Positions 12,686 to 25,345 are shown, counted from the stretch's first letter. The stretch: DNA of 64,000 nt from Populus alba (GCF_005239225.2 NC_133287.1:8103493-8167492), one strand, 5' to 3'. Notes: generated from the letters alone by a model not told the origin. Program-made: numbers and translations.

Positions 12686-13589
12686 TGCTTTTTTTTTTTT
12701 TTTTTTTTAATTTTTTTTTTTATTTTGACTCTCAATATTTTTTTTTTTTTGGCATGATTGGGCAATTTTGAGCCCATATTTAAACCCAACTGCATGTTTT
12801 TTTTGTAAAGGGGATAATTGAATTAAAAGAAAGATGACTAAAGTGAAAAGCAATGGTAATATAGGTGGTGACTTTGAGATTTTTTTGAAAAGTTCATTTT
12901 CATCCCTCATCTTTTTTAGCTATTAGGTGACTGGTTTCTATAATTTTTTTTAAAAAATGTGTTTTGTTACTGAACTTTATTTTCTTTATTTTTCAATCTT
13001 TTTTTTTTTTGGTGAAGAAGAGAAGAGGTCATTGGATTCTAGCTTAGAGAGAGAAAATTGTCGTTGATGATGATTTCGACTATCAAAACAATCTATTTTT
13101 ATGTCAAATGGTTCCATATGATGAGGGGGATTTTAAGATTATGTATTTTTTTACCTTGAAAACAATTAAACAAAAATAGATTTGAGCTCATGAAGATTTT
13201 TAGTTTCGGGTTGATTTCAAGTTTCAAGGTGGGTTTTTGTGCTTTTGAAGGCCATGAATTGATTTAACAAGGTTTTTAGGATGTTTTCTAAGTGTTTCGG
13301 GTCAAGAATTAGTTCAAAATAGTTTTTTTGGTGAAAAATCCATTAACCCTGTTTTTTCAACTACACCAGTGGCTAGATTCTAAGAGTTCCATACAATGAG
13401 TCATTTGTTGAGGCAAAAAATGCTTCATCTATTTTTTTTTTTTTGACAATTGGGGCAGACAATGAATTAAGGAAAAAACAAATAAATGTCCATGTGTGGC
13501 CCTTTTATTGATGGGTTAGACGTTTGGCTTGGCTTACTAGGCCCACAATGCTTGGCCTCATTTCTTTTCTTATGTTTTAAAGTTTGATT

Positions 13590-13970
13590 TTTTTATTAAT
13601 ACATTTTCTTATATTTTTTAAAAATATATATTTTTTTTAATTTATGTTTTAGTTAATATCCCTTTCTATGTGATTTTTTCTTGGCCTTTTTAACCTTTTT
13701 TAAATAACAATTATTTTTTAATTATATTGGGTGTGTTTAATTTTTAAGAAGTTAGTATGATTCATCTGTAATTTTTTTTAATATTATATATGTGGGTGTG
13801 TATGTGTTTGTATTAAATATTTAATGTTTTATAATATTTTTAGTATGTGCAGCCTTGAACAATTTTTTTCCTTTTATTTTATTCAATATGTGTGTGTTAA
13901 TTTCTGTTACAAATTAATTTTAATAAATAAATTCATTGAATACAACCAAGTAAATGAATGACCCATGTTG
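13590..13970 (+). repeat. direct repeat, copy 1 (about 380 bp)
   Basis: Pairs with 14305-14665. Shared landmarks in order: AATTATATTGGGTGTGTT, TTTTTAAGAAGTTAGTAT, TATGTGCAGCCTTG and TGTTACAAATTAATTTTAAT. Copies are well diverged, with many T-tract indels. Confidence 0.75.
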
Positions 13971-14304
13971 CGATGTTAAATATCTTGATTTACATTTGTT
14001 TCTCAATTTCTCTATTTGTGTTTTTATTTATCGATAATGACTTATTTATTTATTTACACAATGGTTTGTAATTTATTATATTAGATGAGTGCATAAGTTT
14101 TTCAATTTACATTTATAATATTTTTATGTAAAAAACCACGTTGAGAAATTCTACATGTTCATTATTTTATAATGTATTGATGTTTTCAATTTTATCCTTA
14201 TTCTTATGATTTTTTATTTTCAGTTTCACCTTTTCAATCCAAGTTGATAGTGCATTTTTTTTTTTCATTATGATTCTTTTCTTTCTTTTTTTTTCTTCTT
14301 AAAT

Positions 14305-14665
14305 TCTCATTTTTTAATACTTTTTTTTTCTATATATTTTTTAAAATAATTTTTAAATTTATGCTTTAATTAATACCTCTTCTTTATTATTTGTTTTGGT
14401 TTTTTAGCCTTTTTAAATAGAAATTATTTTTTTTAATTATATTGGGTATGTTCAAATTTTTAAGAGGTCAGTATTGTTCATATATATATTTTTTAATTTT
14501 TTTATAGATTAAATATTTATTTTTTTATTATATTTTAATATGTGCAGCCTTGTATAATATTCTTTTTTCTTTTCTTTTTATTCAATAAATTTTATGTCCG
14601 TGTTAATTTGTGTTACAAATTAGTTTTAATAAACAAATTCATTAAACACAACTAGGTAGGTGACC
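14305..14665 (+). repeat. direct repeat, copy 2
   Basis: Same order of landmarks as 13590-13970: AATTATATTGGGTATGTT, TTTTTAAGAGGTCAGTAT, TATGTGCAGCCTTG, TGTTACAAATTAGTTTTAAT. The offset is about 710 bp. Confidence 0.75.
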
Positions 14666-14995
14666 CTATTTTTGCTTTTAGATAAAGTTTTTTTTTTTTT
14701 TTTTTTCCAATTTTATCACGATCAATTTTTTTTATATATATATTTTTTTGTTTGCTATCGTTGTATCTTTTTGTTTTTTTAATATGATCCAAATAAAACT
14801 AGCTTAATTAGTTGATCGGAACTATAAACCGAGTTATGAAAATTATTTTTTTAAAACACACTTGCAACGCCTAAATATCTTACAAGAAAAATAATTCAAA
14901 CCCATAGTGTAGCGCAACACAAGTCTAGTAATCTATATGAACCTTAAGGTTCATGGCTTTATCACTCACTGCATTTACAAACCTCATGGCTTATG

Positions 14996-15000
14996 GTGAT
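14996..15000 (+). repeat. target-site duplication GTGAT, left
   Basis: GTGAT directly before the LTR start TGTTGTTACCC; repeated at 18975-18979. Confidence 0.85.
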
Positions 15001-18000
15001 TGTTGTTACCCATTTTTATTTTGAAGCCCGACATAAACAAAAAAAATAAAAAAAGTAGAAAGAAAATAAAAGAATATATAAGTGAGAAAAGTATACCAGA
15101 ATGCCAAGAAAATCACCGAAGATTGGTTGATGAGGATTAAATATACAATCTTGAAAAATTTGACAGTGTTTTCAACCAATAAAGACCCTATTAGCAAGGA
15201 AAATTTAATTTGAGGAGAGAAATTCAAAACTGCATGTTTAAAGAATCAATTAGATTTTTTCAAGGTTTAATTAAATTTATTGGGGGCTTAATTGCAAGAA
15301 AAATTGATTTTGAAATCAATTTAGGCTTTAATTGAAAAAAAATTAAAATCTAGGGTGTTGAATTGCAATTTTTAAGAGTTAATATGGTTAAATTAGAGGC
15401 TTAATTGCATAAATAATAAAGTTTAATAGGGGAATTAAAAAACTTGATTGAAGATACCCAAAACCAAGGACCAAATTGAAAAAGACGCGTGAATATAAGA
15501 GCTGTAGTTGATCAATTCAGGGGCCAAATTGTAAAAATTAAAAGTTTGTTGGTCAATTGAGGGTGAAAATGAAAAAATTTAGAACTAAGGAAAAAAATGA
15601 AAAAGGCAGCCAATTTAGGGGCTAGCAAACGAGTTTGACAAGGGTGAAATTGCAAGAAATTAAAAGTTTAGAAGCAATTAAGGGTGCATATGCCATAATT
15701 AGAAGAATAAGGACTCAATTGAACTTTGCTAAATCCTAAATTTAAAACCTTAATATTACCTTGATGATGTGTCATTTAGACTTGAAGAAGAGAATGTGAG
15801 GGACACGTCATTCAGTCAACTTGGCCTCTATATGTGATAGTTTTGGCTGATCGAGTTGGCAACTTCAAATGTATGAATGTGAAGCTACAGACCTCCAAAA
15901 TGAGCAAGTTTGGACTCAAATGAAAGGTGTGCATCCCATCTACTAACAGGTGGTGTTAGGTGATAATGACATTAGAATTACTTCGACAAAGCCTTGAAAA
16001 TAGACGACCTAGTTAGCTATGACAGTTTTAGCTGATTAAGTTGACAATTTTAAGTGTTTGGATGAGGAGCTATATACCTTCAAATTAGGTAAGGTTAGAT
16101 TCAAATGAAAGGTGTGCATTTTCTTTACCAACTTCAGGTAGTCTTAGGCAACAATGACTTTAGAATTGCCCAGACGAAGCCAAAAAAATAGGCAACTCAG
16201 TCAGCCATGGTTGAAACATAATTGTGTAAAAAACCACCTTTCTTTTCATGTGTTCACACTTAAAAGCTTCTTATAGGTTCTTATCAAGGGTTCACAACTC
16301 TTTCCTTAAGATCAAAAGGTGAAGAATAGATTTAGAACCCCCCTAAAACCCTATAAATATCCCCTAAGATCAAAACAAATAGGTAGAAAAATAGAAGAAA
16401 GAGGAGAAACCGATATGAAATAGGGAAAATATTAATGTGTTAGCATAATAAAAGAGGGTCCATAAACCTAAGAAAAGGTTTTCCTATGTTTGGAAATGAT
16501 AGCAAGTCTAGAAGAGATAAAAGTTTCCAAAAGAAAACAACAAGAGAGAGTAATTATTCTAGGTATCCTTCTAATCCAAAAACAAGCCCTTGTGGCCTAT
16601 TTTAGTTATTTTTTTATTTGTTTTTATTCTATATTTATGTTCACAAGCATAAAAAAGAGGTCTGGAATGCTTAAAAATAATCTTGCATTCACCTCTTTGT
16701 TGCTTTTTTTTTTTTCATTTAATGATGTTATTTTGAGGGTTTTTTTTTTAATCATCAAATTGCTATTTTAAGTTTATATATATTTGTTTTTAGTTTGTGT
16801 TTGACCTAAGCTATGTATGTTAATGCAAGAGTGTTTACCTTGGTTTTGCCAAGCCTGTTTATGCATAAAATAGGTTTAAAAAGCCAAATTTGAATTTTAA
16901 GTGTTGTTGTATTTTGGATTTGATATCTCAAGCTTCATTTTGATGTTTTGGTGTTTTTTTTTGTTAGTGTTTTAGATTCAAATATGTTTATGTATGTTAG
17001 TATAACTTGTTAGGATAAAAAAACATGTTTTAGAAGCTAAAAATATTAGTTTTGGAGGCTTGAAAGGGGTTGCCTTTCTAGGTTTTTGGCTAATTTTCTT
17101 CATGTTTTGTGAAGAATATTGCTTTAGCTTTAGGATTTGAACCAATTTTGGTCTACTTCTTTACCTAGAACACTTATTTGGACATGATTAACAAATAAAA
17201 TATTGTTTATTTGTATCAATAACATATCTACAATAGATTTTAATATTTGGGTTTTGGTTTTGACCCGAAACCTGTTTTGACAAAATCATGAATTTTAAGT
17301 GAAAATTGAAGTGATTGGATACTATATTATTTCTCCTTGCATGATTTCCAACATGTATGTGCTTTTTTGTTTCACCAAATTTGGTTTGGATTTGAGTTTA
17401 TCTTACTGGATTCGTTTAGGTGTTCTTCATATTCTTTCCAAGAACATTGCTTTAGCTCTATGATTTGGATCAATTTAGAACCATTTATTTGCCTAGACAA
17501 CTTCTTTCAACATGATTAATAAATAATCTAGTATTTATTTGTATCAATAACATGTTTATAATAGACTTTAGTCATTGAGTTTTGATTTTAAACTGAAATT
17601 TATTTGGACAAAATCGTGAATTTTAAGTGAAAATTAAAGTGATTGGATGTTAGATTATTATTCCATGAAGGATTTTCAAAATGTATGTTCTTTTTTTTTT
17701 TTTACCAAATCTAGTTTGTGTTCGGTTCCATGTTATTGGGTTTCGTTTAAGTCTTTTGGTGCTCTTCATTGTTCTTTATTTTTTTTGTGTTTGATCTTTT
17801 TTATTGAAGTTTTTTTGAGTTTTTATGTTTTTGGAAAGTTTAATCTGTTTTTTGGATTTGGTTTTGTTTTTGGATCAAATCAGGATTTTTGGTTTGGTTA
17901 TGGTCAAATTAAAGATTTCAGGTCAACTAGTTGAGTCAACTCAGTTGGGTTGGGTAAAAAAATCTGGGTCAAAGGGTTTACACCCTGTTTGTTTTTGCCA

Positions 18001-18974
18001 TTTTTTGTTAAGGATCTTTTGGTTTAAGACTGTGTTTGACAAACACCTTTTAGGGCTATTTTGGTTAGTTTTATTACAAAAAATGAGTTTTTAGCAAACA
18101 AAACCTAAGAAAATAATAAAAAATATTTGTTTTTTCTTGCATATGGTCAAAAATCTTAAATTTATTTGAGCATCTTTTTTTCAAGAAAATTTAAAACACT
18201 TTGGCATATTTTTTTTAGTAAAAATATTGCATGGATTTTACAAGTGAAATTCTACATGATTTTGGCCTATATTTAAAAGGTATTTTTGGCAAGCAAATGT
18301 TATTCACTTTTAATCTAAGAATAAAAAACCTGGGGTTAATATCCAAAATATTATTAGGGATAATAATTATATTATTTACTTTTAATATAAGGATAAAAAA
18401 CCTAAAAGGGGTTAATATTCAAAATATTATTGGGATAATAATTTTATTATTCACTTTAATATAAAGATAAAAAACCTATATGAGGTTAATATCTAAAATA
18501 TTATTGTGAATAATGCAACTCATTTACTTCTAATATAAGGATAAAATCCACAAGGAATTTTATTTGAAATATTATTTGAAACGACGCGGTAGCAAAAATT
18601 ACAGTTTTACCCTGAAAGAAGCCTTAACAATAATTGAGGATATTTCACCTTTTCGGATCAACTTCTTGACCTAGAAAACTAGGGTTTATTCATCGTAGCA
18701 AACCCATCATAATAAATCGTTAGCTATTGACATCATTAGATCATAACAAACAATAAAAAAACAATACAATTTATCTTAGGTAAGACGTATTAGAGATGTA
18801 AATATCTTTTTTTTTATGCAATTAATCCCTTAACCTGAACTCTGAGACTAATTAGAATTTTTAATAACTAAAATTCTAGGCGATAATTTTTTTTTTTATA
18901 TACTGATAAAGAATAAGAGCTATCCCTTCTTGAAGGAAAGATTATCACGACACGGTACACGTACACCTGCGACA
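15001..18974 (+). mobile_element. solo LTR, Ty3/gypsy Tat/Ogre-like (3974 bp)
   Basis: It starts TGTTGTTACCC and ends CTGCGACA, so TG...CA, and is flanked on both sides by GTGAT. There is no internal region, primer site or second LTR. It therefore looks like a solo LTR left by unequal recombination. The start and GCGACA end match the style of the element at 34781 (TGTTATAACCC...GTGCGACA). The body shares segments with the LTRs at 26673-29867 and 31894-42920. Near 15240-15740 are the family's repeated phrases 'gcttaattgcaag' and 'ggaccaaattgaaaaa'. Several short open frames inside are not genes. Confidence 0.85.
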
Positions 18975-18979
18975 GTGAT
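18975..18979 (+). repeat. target-site duplication GTGAT, right
   Basis: Exact copy of 14996-15000 next to the LTR end GCGACA. Confidence 0.85.
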
Positions 18980-21900
18980 CATCCAATCCCTACAAGAGAA
19001 GCATTTTTTTCTTTGGAAATGTGAAACTAGAAATCCACATGGGAGTCAGATTAATTAAGTGTATTGGTAATGCGGTAGAAAGTGATTTTTTGTCTAAAAA
19101 GCATCAAGTTGAAGCTGTTTTTCAGTTTTTTTTTATACTAGGGATTCAAAACCATCAAGCAGCACCTGAAAAGCATCAAGTCGATGCTTTTCAACCCAAA
19201 TGCACTAATACGCGAACCACAATATAAAATGATGCCCTAGATCTTAACACATTCTCTCGAGCACGGAAAAAATCAGATCGCCCGGGGGAAAACAAGGGTT
19301 GGCCCAACTGTTGGTCAAACTGAAGGTAGATAATTTGCTAACAGGAGTTTCAGAGGCTATGTAGCTTACACGTGGACAACCTATTACTTGCCTAGAATAC
19401 CTAGTTTGTCGTGACATAATTATTGGCTTTCAACTAAAAGGATATGAGGGAAATTCTTGATTACAAGTGACCAAATATCAACACTGAATCTCGCTAGCTA
19501 GGACTGTTCTATCGAGAAGGGATAAGGATCAATAGTGTTAGACACGTTGTCGAGGTTCGATAAACCTGTCAGTCAAATACTCGTGGAAGGTTGTCACACA
19601 TATATGGCAGAGTTTGGTAAACCTGCCCCAACTGCGCATGCATGACTATTGATGGTGTCTGCAGGTCAGACCATACACGAGACTCAAAAACAGAAGATGA
19701 AAACAAACGAAGAATCTAAGTTGTGAGACGACTATGATTGGTTTAGCTTTCCCTGGAACTTCCCTGCCACTTTTGAGGTTCTTAACTATCAAGCAAGCCT
19801 AAAGACTTTGCTCAAAGGATGTCCTTAGGCAAACTGTGTGAGTGTACGCATATCACATTTTGTTTAAGGTGTAGAATCATAGATGAACCGGTAGCACATG
19901 ACAACTTGTTACTCCAAAGTCTTAACAGGGGCATGACAGTTCAGCACATGAACAAGCTACAATTTGACAAACCAAGAATGAGCTCATATTCATAATTTAT
20001 ACCTGTTTTTTCCCAAAGAAACTTGTTTTATGTTAACAATGGCAGGACTTGAATCGGAGTCTTTTCCTTCCCCCATTCTGTGCTTTGTAGGGGTGAGTGT
20101 TCACTGAGGCAGTTTTTGAGATACAGGTGACCAAAATCTACAGGTACCTGTTTCAACCACCGTCTTCTAATCATTGTTAAAGTTATTGAGATTTTGATTG
20201 GCTAGCAGTTCTGCTGCCTTCAGTCATAGGTTTTGAAAGGTGGGTTTGACTCTTTTATTTCTTCAGTACCTGTAAATGCAACTGCTGCGCAAGTCTTGCT
20301 TTAAGGTTGATTTTCCCTGTTAATATATTGAATCTGCTTTAGCAGAGACTTGGTCAGAGGTATGATTTTATTTATTTTTGTATAAATCGCATCAAATTCC
20401 AAGTAATGGATCTAGATCCCAACGTTTGAAGTGGGATGGAAGCAATTTAAAATCCCCAAGTCAAAACCTGCTGGGTTGAGAGTTGAAAGTGAGAGTATTT
20501 TGCAGGTCAAGAATAGGGTTTATTTCTGCTGATTGGTGGGCTAACCCACCTACAATTGCAATGGAAGCCCTGCCATCCCACCATTCTTTTATTTAGTATT
20601 ATTGCTCTGCTGGCAAACCAAGAACTTCAAGGGCAAGGATAGGGATGTATACCTGCCGGTAAACAACTGACTCGATTGAAAGACTCTACTCCTTATCCAG
20701 TCTAACAGTAGGAAATTTCTGTCATACACCTAAAAGCCTAAAACCACCATTTTTATATAGCAAGAATCCTAGTTATGAGAAAATGTTTCTGTAGTAATTT
20801 GATGTTGTCTCATGTGATAAGAATGCTCCCTCTGAGATTATGATAGGGACAATACAATGTGGGCAAAAGAATTTGTACAAGTGAATTACAATTTTTGCCC
20901 CCTATGTTAGCCTGTGTTTGAACAAACACACACTGTACATACACATTCCACTCTTACAAAATTACCCGAGTGAGGCAACCATGGATTCCACTACCCATGT
21001 ACTATTTGTTGCCATTGGCTTTGATATTACAAGTGTAGTCTTACGTAAGATTCACATTTGATATCTCAAAAGACCTCGTAAAAGATTTACTTTCTTGAAT
21101 GAACTGATAAAAATAAAATATTCACACATGGATAACAACATGGAGATTCACCTTCAACTCTTGTATATATGATTTCAGGGAAAATCTCTACAAAACAAAA
21201 AATATAAAAGATAGAAAAGAACAGTACACCTTATTCACCTTAAGGTTTTTTCTTTTTCTGCATTTGTTCTTGAAGTTATTCTTATTCACCTTATTCACCT
21301 TAAGGTTTGATAGCAGAACCAACCAATCATTGCTGATATTTATAGCTAAAAAAGCTGAAGAGAATAGCAAGGTAAAGGGTTTTTTTTTTTTTTTTTTTTA
21401 AAAAAAAACAAAAATAAGCACAGTAAATTTAAAATTATAGCAAAATAACACTGAAAAAAATGAATGATCATATTCTGTTTCAAAAAGACGATATCTTGTA
21501 AATATTGTGCTTTTAAAACACGAAAGCTTAAAAGCTTGGTGTTGAAATGGGAGGCTATGGGTTTGTAAGACAAAATGAAAAGGAAGTATGGTCCCAGCTC
21601 CAGCACTGGACATTAGCAAATGTTGCCCAGACAAATATTACAGCGTTGCACCTCAAACTTACTTCCAGGCCTGCAATTCAGAAGGCAGCCATATGACCCT
21701 GAAAGGCACAATTTTTCGACCTAAATCTTAACCAGATATTGACCATGGCAAGAATTGATCGGCTCTGTGAAAATAATAAAAAAAAAACTTGAAATGGGCT
21801 GCTATAATGAAATATTAACTTCCAACCCAGCCACACGGGATTGAAGCAAACAAACAGAACTGTGAACCGGGGTTGCAGCTGGCTGATCGATTCACTTGTT

Positions 21901-22300
21901 TCATGACTTTCATCCTTACTATTTTCTCAATTTATTTGATTCCTAGAATTACTTGGGTAAAAGGGTAAATGAGGAGTTGCTGGCTGTAAGTTGAAGGGAA
22001 GAGGTTGGTGTTGAAATGAGAGGCTATGGGTTTCTAAGAGATTTAGCAAAAGACAAAATGAAAAGGACGTACGGTCTCTGATGATTATAGAGACTTGATT
22101 CCTTCTATTGAAAAGAAATTGTTCATTAATGTCATCGAAAAAATGGGACTGAGAACAACGACAAATTTATAATTGTTGTCATGGTTTTTAGCTGTTAAAC
22201 TGCGACGTCTTTAAAATATTCTACTTCATCAAAAAAATAATTAAAACAATGTTATTAAGCATTTTTTTTTTATGTTTAAAGTGCGTTAATTGCGCAATTT
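18980..22300. other. intergenic, no gene; local duplications
   Basis: No coding gene recognised. There are short direct repeats: ACCTTATTCACCTTAAGG twice near 21230 and 21288, and a 21540-21600 segment (GGTGTTGAAATGGGAGGC) repeated at 22005-22075. The block 19310-19660 has a diverged colinear copy at 22485-22725. Confidence 0.5.
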
Positions 22301-22310
22301 ATCCAAAGTA

Positions 22311-22319
22311 AAGACCAAG

Positions 22320-22375
<56 letters not shown>

Positions 22376-22384
22376 CTTGGTCTT
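22311..22384. repeat. (TA)n tract inside an 11-bp perfect inverted repeat
   Basis: AAGACCAAGTC at 22311-22321 and its exact reverse complement GACTTGGTCTT at 22374-22384 flank about 50 bp of alternating TA. The TA tract is itself self-complementary, so the whole segment can form one long hairpin or cruciform with a 2-nt bulge. Confidence 0.9.
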
Positions 22385-24060
22385 ATATATTCGCAGTACT
22401 GTCGTTGGACATTGACAAGGCGAGAGCTAACATGAACTTTCTCAAGGAGAAAACAAAATATTAGACTGTTGGACAGCCATCTGCAGGTCAAATTTGAAGG
22501 TCGTTAATCTGCTAATGATATATAGTTTAAGTATTTTTTAAGTGTCTTAGAATGCTAATCCATGCCCTAATCTCTCTTTGCTTGAGTTGAGCTTACTGAA
22601 ATATCAATGGTGAATCTGTGTAGCTAGCAAGGTAGGACTGTTGGCTGTCAGCAGGAAAGGATGAGATGAGAATCGCCCATATGTAGTAGAAGCCTTGCAT
22701 GCATGACTGTTAGATGGTAGAGTTTCCATAGCCCCACCAGTCCAGGCTTTTGTCAAACCTTTGTGCCAACAGCTTGCACTTGAAGTTATAAAGGTGGTGG
22801 TTGTTTTAACGTTTTGCTTTAAGAATGTTTTTGAAAACATTTAATAATGTTTTAAATTAATTTCTTTTTATGTATTTTCAGATCATATGCTGTTATTAAA
22901 AATAATTTTTTATAAATAAAAAATAATATTATTTTGATATATATTTTTTAAAAATAAATATTTAAAAAACAATAACTTATAGTGTTATATAAAAGCACTC
23001 ACTTATTAAATGGTGAAACTTTATGGTATATAATAACTTTACCTTTCTTTGCAACTCTAGGGTTCTCAATTATTTCACAGCATATAAATACAGAATTATA
23101 TTTACCATACAAAGTAAATAATCTCTAATTCGAATATATTTACTCCTTTTACCATATTTATACCTTTTCATTTCTCAAATTCAAAATTTTCATGCTTTTA
23201 AAATATCATATTTAATAAAAATAATATTAGTATTAATTTCCAATTGGATTATAAGGGGGTCGGATCAAGATAATTAAACACCTATTGATTCAATTAACAA
23301 AAGGAGTAATATATCCGAAGAATCATCACTGCAACGCAAGCGAGCGTCACTTCGGGTGATTTCATTAAGGAATTTTAATGAAAGTTCATATTTAAAATTA
23401 TTTGAAGTATTAAGAATTAAATTTTTAATAAAATCTAATCTCTAAAGTTATATAAAAATAAATCAGAGATGAATCACTCCTCTTTATTACATTGAAGACA
23501 AGAAATTAATGTTAAAATTTAATATTCTAAATACCTATCTGCTACTTATCTTTTTATTTGAAAAGAATAAAATGAAGCTGGCAAGGTTAATATGAATTGA
23601 ATTCTATCTCTTTTAAATATATAGATTTAATTTATTTATAAATTTAATTTAAATTCAACATTATAATTACATTTAATATGGTATACAACTTGTATATAAT
23701 TAAAATATCATTGTGATGAATGTTAGTTGAACAAGTGATCTTGTTATTTATGCTGATATCTCGAGTTTGAATTCAAGTGAAAGCATCTAACAAGAACTGG
23801 AACAAGAAGGGCCTAGCTTTCGAGTGAAAATTGATCCAAAATTATCTCAATCATTTAATTAAATGATCTCTCATTTCAGCGCCTACCATAACAGCTAATA
23901 AACCCTAAAGAAGAAGAAGAAGAAGAAGAAGAGGAGAAATAACAAGTAACAAAAAATTGCACAGGTAAAGGAAATGATAGATACTTAACAGCAAGCAACA
24001 AGACTAGGAAATAACTTATCCACTCTAACTGTTAAGACATTCTCAAATCTCAAACCTACC
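22385..24060. other. intergenic upstream of the MYB gene
   Basis: AT-rich, no gene seen. It contains a MITE-family remnant (about 22815-22990) and a (GAA)n tract (about 23908-23932), which may lie in the MYB promoter. Confidence 0.5.
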
Positions 24061-24082
24061 CAAGTACCCAAAACCACCAGTC

Positions 24083-24120
24083 CAACCGTCCAAGTCAACC
24101 GTCCAAGCCAACTGTCCAAG
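24083..24120 (+). promoter_or_regulatory. three MYB-core sites in a 13-bp tandem repeat
   Basis: Three consecutive 13-bp units start at 24083, 24096 and 24109: CAACCGTCCAAGT, CAACCGTCCAAGC, CAACTGTCCAAGC. Each begins with a YAACNG sequence, the complement of the MYB core CNGTTR. They lie about 31-68 bp upstream of the TATA box of an R2R3-MYB gene. Control by MYB activators, or self-repression, is an inference. Confidence 0.6.
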
Positions 24121-24150
24121 CACTCGGCACCCTGCCCTTTCAGCTACATC

Positions 24151-24157
24151 TATAAAT
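24151..24157 (+). promoter_or_regulatory. TATA box of the MYB gene
   Basis: TATAAAT, 129 bp upstream of the ATG at 24280. This leaves room for a leader of about 100 nt. Confidence 0.65.
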
Positions 24158-24279
24158 GCTTATCTCTCTTGCAATGGAATCGGCTCCCTGTTTCAGCCTT
24201 TCCGATTTCCTTTTTCTTCCTCAATATCTCTTTGAGCAACTCTTGGAGTCTTTGTAGGGAGAGAGTAAGTGCCAAAGCT

Positions 24280-25345
24280 ATGAGAAAACCTTGCTGCGAT
24301 AAACGAGGCAATAACAAAGGAGCATGGTCCACGGAAGAAGATCAGAAGCTCATTGATTATATTCAAACTCACGGTGAAGGTTGTTGGCGTTCTATCCCGG
24401 AGGCCGCAGGTATATATATATTCCGGACAAGTATATATCAATTCCGCCTTGCAATATGCAACCAATTTATATATGCTGAAGAAATTTGTGTAATTCATCA
24501 GGTTTGCACCGCTGTGGTAAGAGTTGTAGGCTACGATGGATAAACTATCTTAGGCCAGACATAAAACGAGGTAACTTTGGACAAGATGAAGAGGACCTCA
24601 TTATTAAGCTGCATGCTCTCCTTGGCAATAGGTATGGTCTCCCTTTACAAATAAAGGAAAAACATATATAGGCATAGAGGGCATCATTCACTTGTGGTCT
24701 CACAAACACATGCATAGCATATTAATCTTTCGGAGTTGGCCTGATCGATGGTCGAGGAGGCGATTCCTTAATCTTGTGGCTCGTAGCAAACAATTTTATG
24801 CATGTGCATATAATAAGCATGATATGATCCTAATTAAAGAATAATGTTAATTTGTGTGGTGCTGTAGGTGGTCATTGATAGCAGGAAGATTGCCAGGAAG
24901 AACTGATAATGAGGTGAAGAACTATTGGAACTCTCATTTAAAGAAAAAGCTAATAAACATGGGAATTGACCCAAATAATCATCGGTTGAACCAAATTCTT
25001 CCTCGTCTTCAAGCTGAGCCTGCTGCTCCTGTTATTGCTACATCAACTACTACAGGGTCTAAGAATAATGTTGCTGCAAGCAAACCCAATAATTTATCAG
25101 ATGGTGACAGTGATAGGGTTTCTGACACAGCAACTTGTCTCGAAGATGATTATGAATCTTTGGTGACACAGCAAGCTGCAACTTCTGGTTCTTCAAGCAT
25201 TGATATTGATCTCAACATTGCAGCTCCAGCTTCTCCGGGTCACAGGACCACTTTTGAAAACAAGCAACAAAATTGCAAGTGGGGCAAAACTAGCCAAGTT
25301 GAGAGAGGCCCATCATCATTGCCAACTCTGCTTCTTTTTAGATGA
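24280..25345 (+). CDS. R2R3-MYB transcriptional repressor, MYBC2-type, 245 aa
   Basis: Exons are 24280-24409, 24502-24631 and 24868-25345, with GT-AG introns at the positions usual for R2R3-MYBs; the sum is 738 nt with the stop. The N-terminus [17 protein letters not shown] opens repeat R2 ([15 protein letters not shown]...[10 protein letters not shown]). R3 follows ([12 protein letters not shown]...[17 protein letters not shown]). R3 fits the bHLH-binding signature DLx2Kx3Lx6Lx3R. After it come [11 protein letters not shown], an EAR/C2-like motif (DLNIAAP) and, at the very end, TLLLFR, the repressor tail known from AtMYBL2. Both repressor motifs together are characteristic of MYBC2-type regulators such as grape MYBC2-L1 and poplar MYB182. 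These join MYB-bHLH-WD40 complexes and dampen anthocyanin and proanthocyanidin genes. The class is firm; exact orthology is from recall. Confidence 0.93.

Larger units (their letters stand above)
12690..14936 (+). mobile_element. degenerate repeat with Helitron-like 3' end
   Basis: T-rich repetitive DNA with a long diverged direct repeat. It ends with a GTGT-AGCGCA-ACAC stem-loop and then CTAG followed by T at 14937. A short GC hairpin just before CTRR, inserted next to T, is the Helitron 3' signature. No 5' TC end or helicase frame was found, so this would be non-autonomous at most. Confidence 0.35.

Noticed and set aside
22276..22491. 71-codon minus frame
   Set aside because: Its core is the TA dinucleotide repeat (IYIYIY).
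24083..24120. CRISPR-like short regular repeat
   Set aside because: 13-bp contiguous units in a plant promoter, without spacers.
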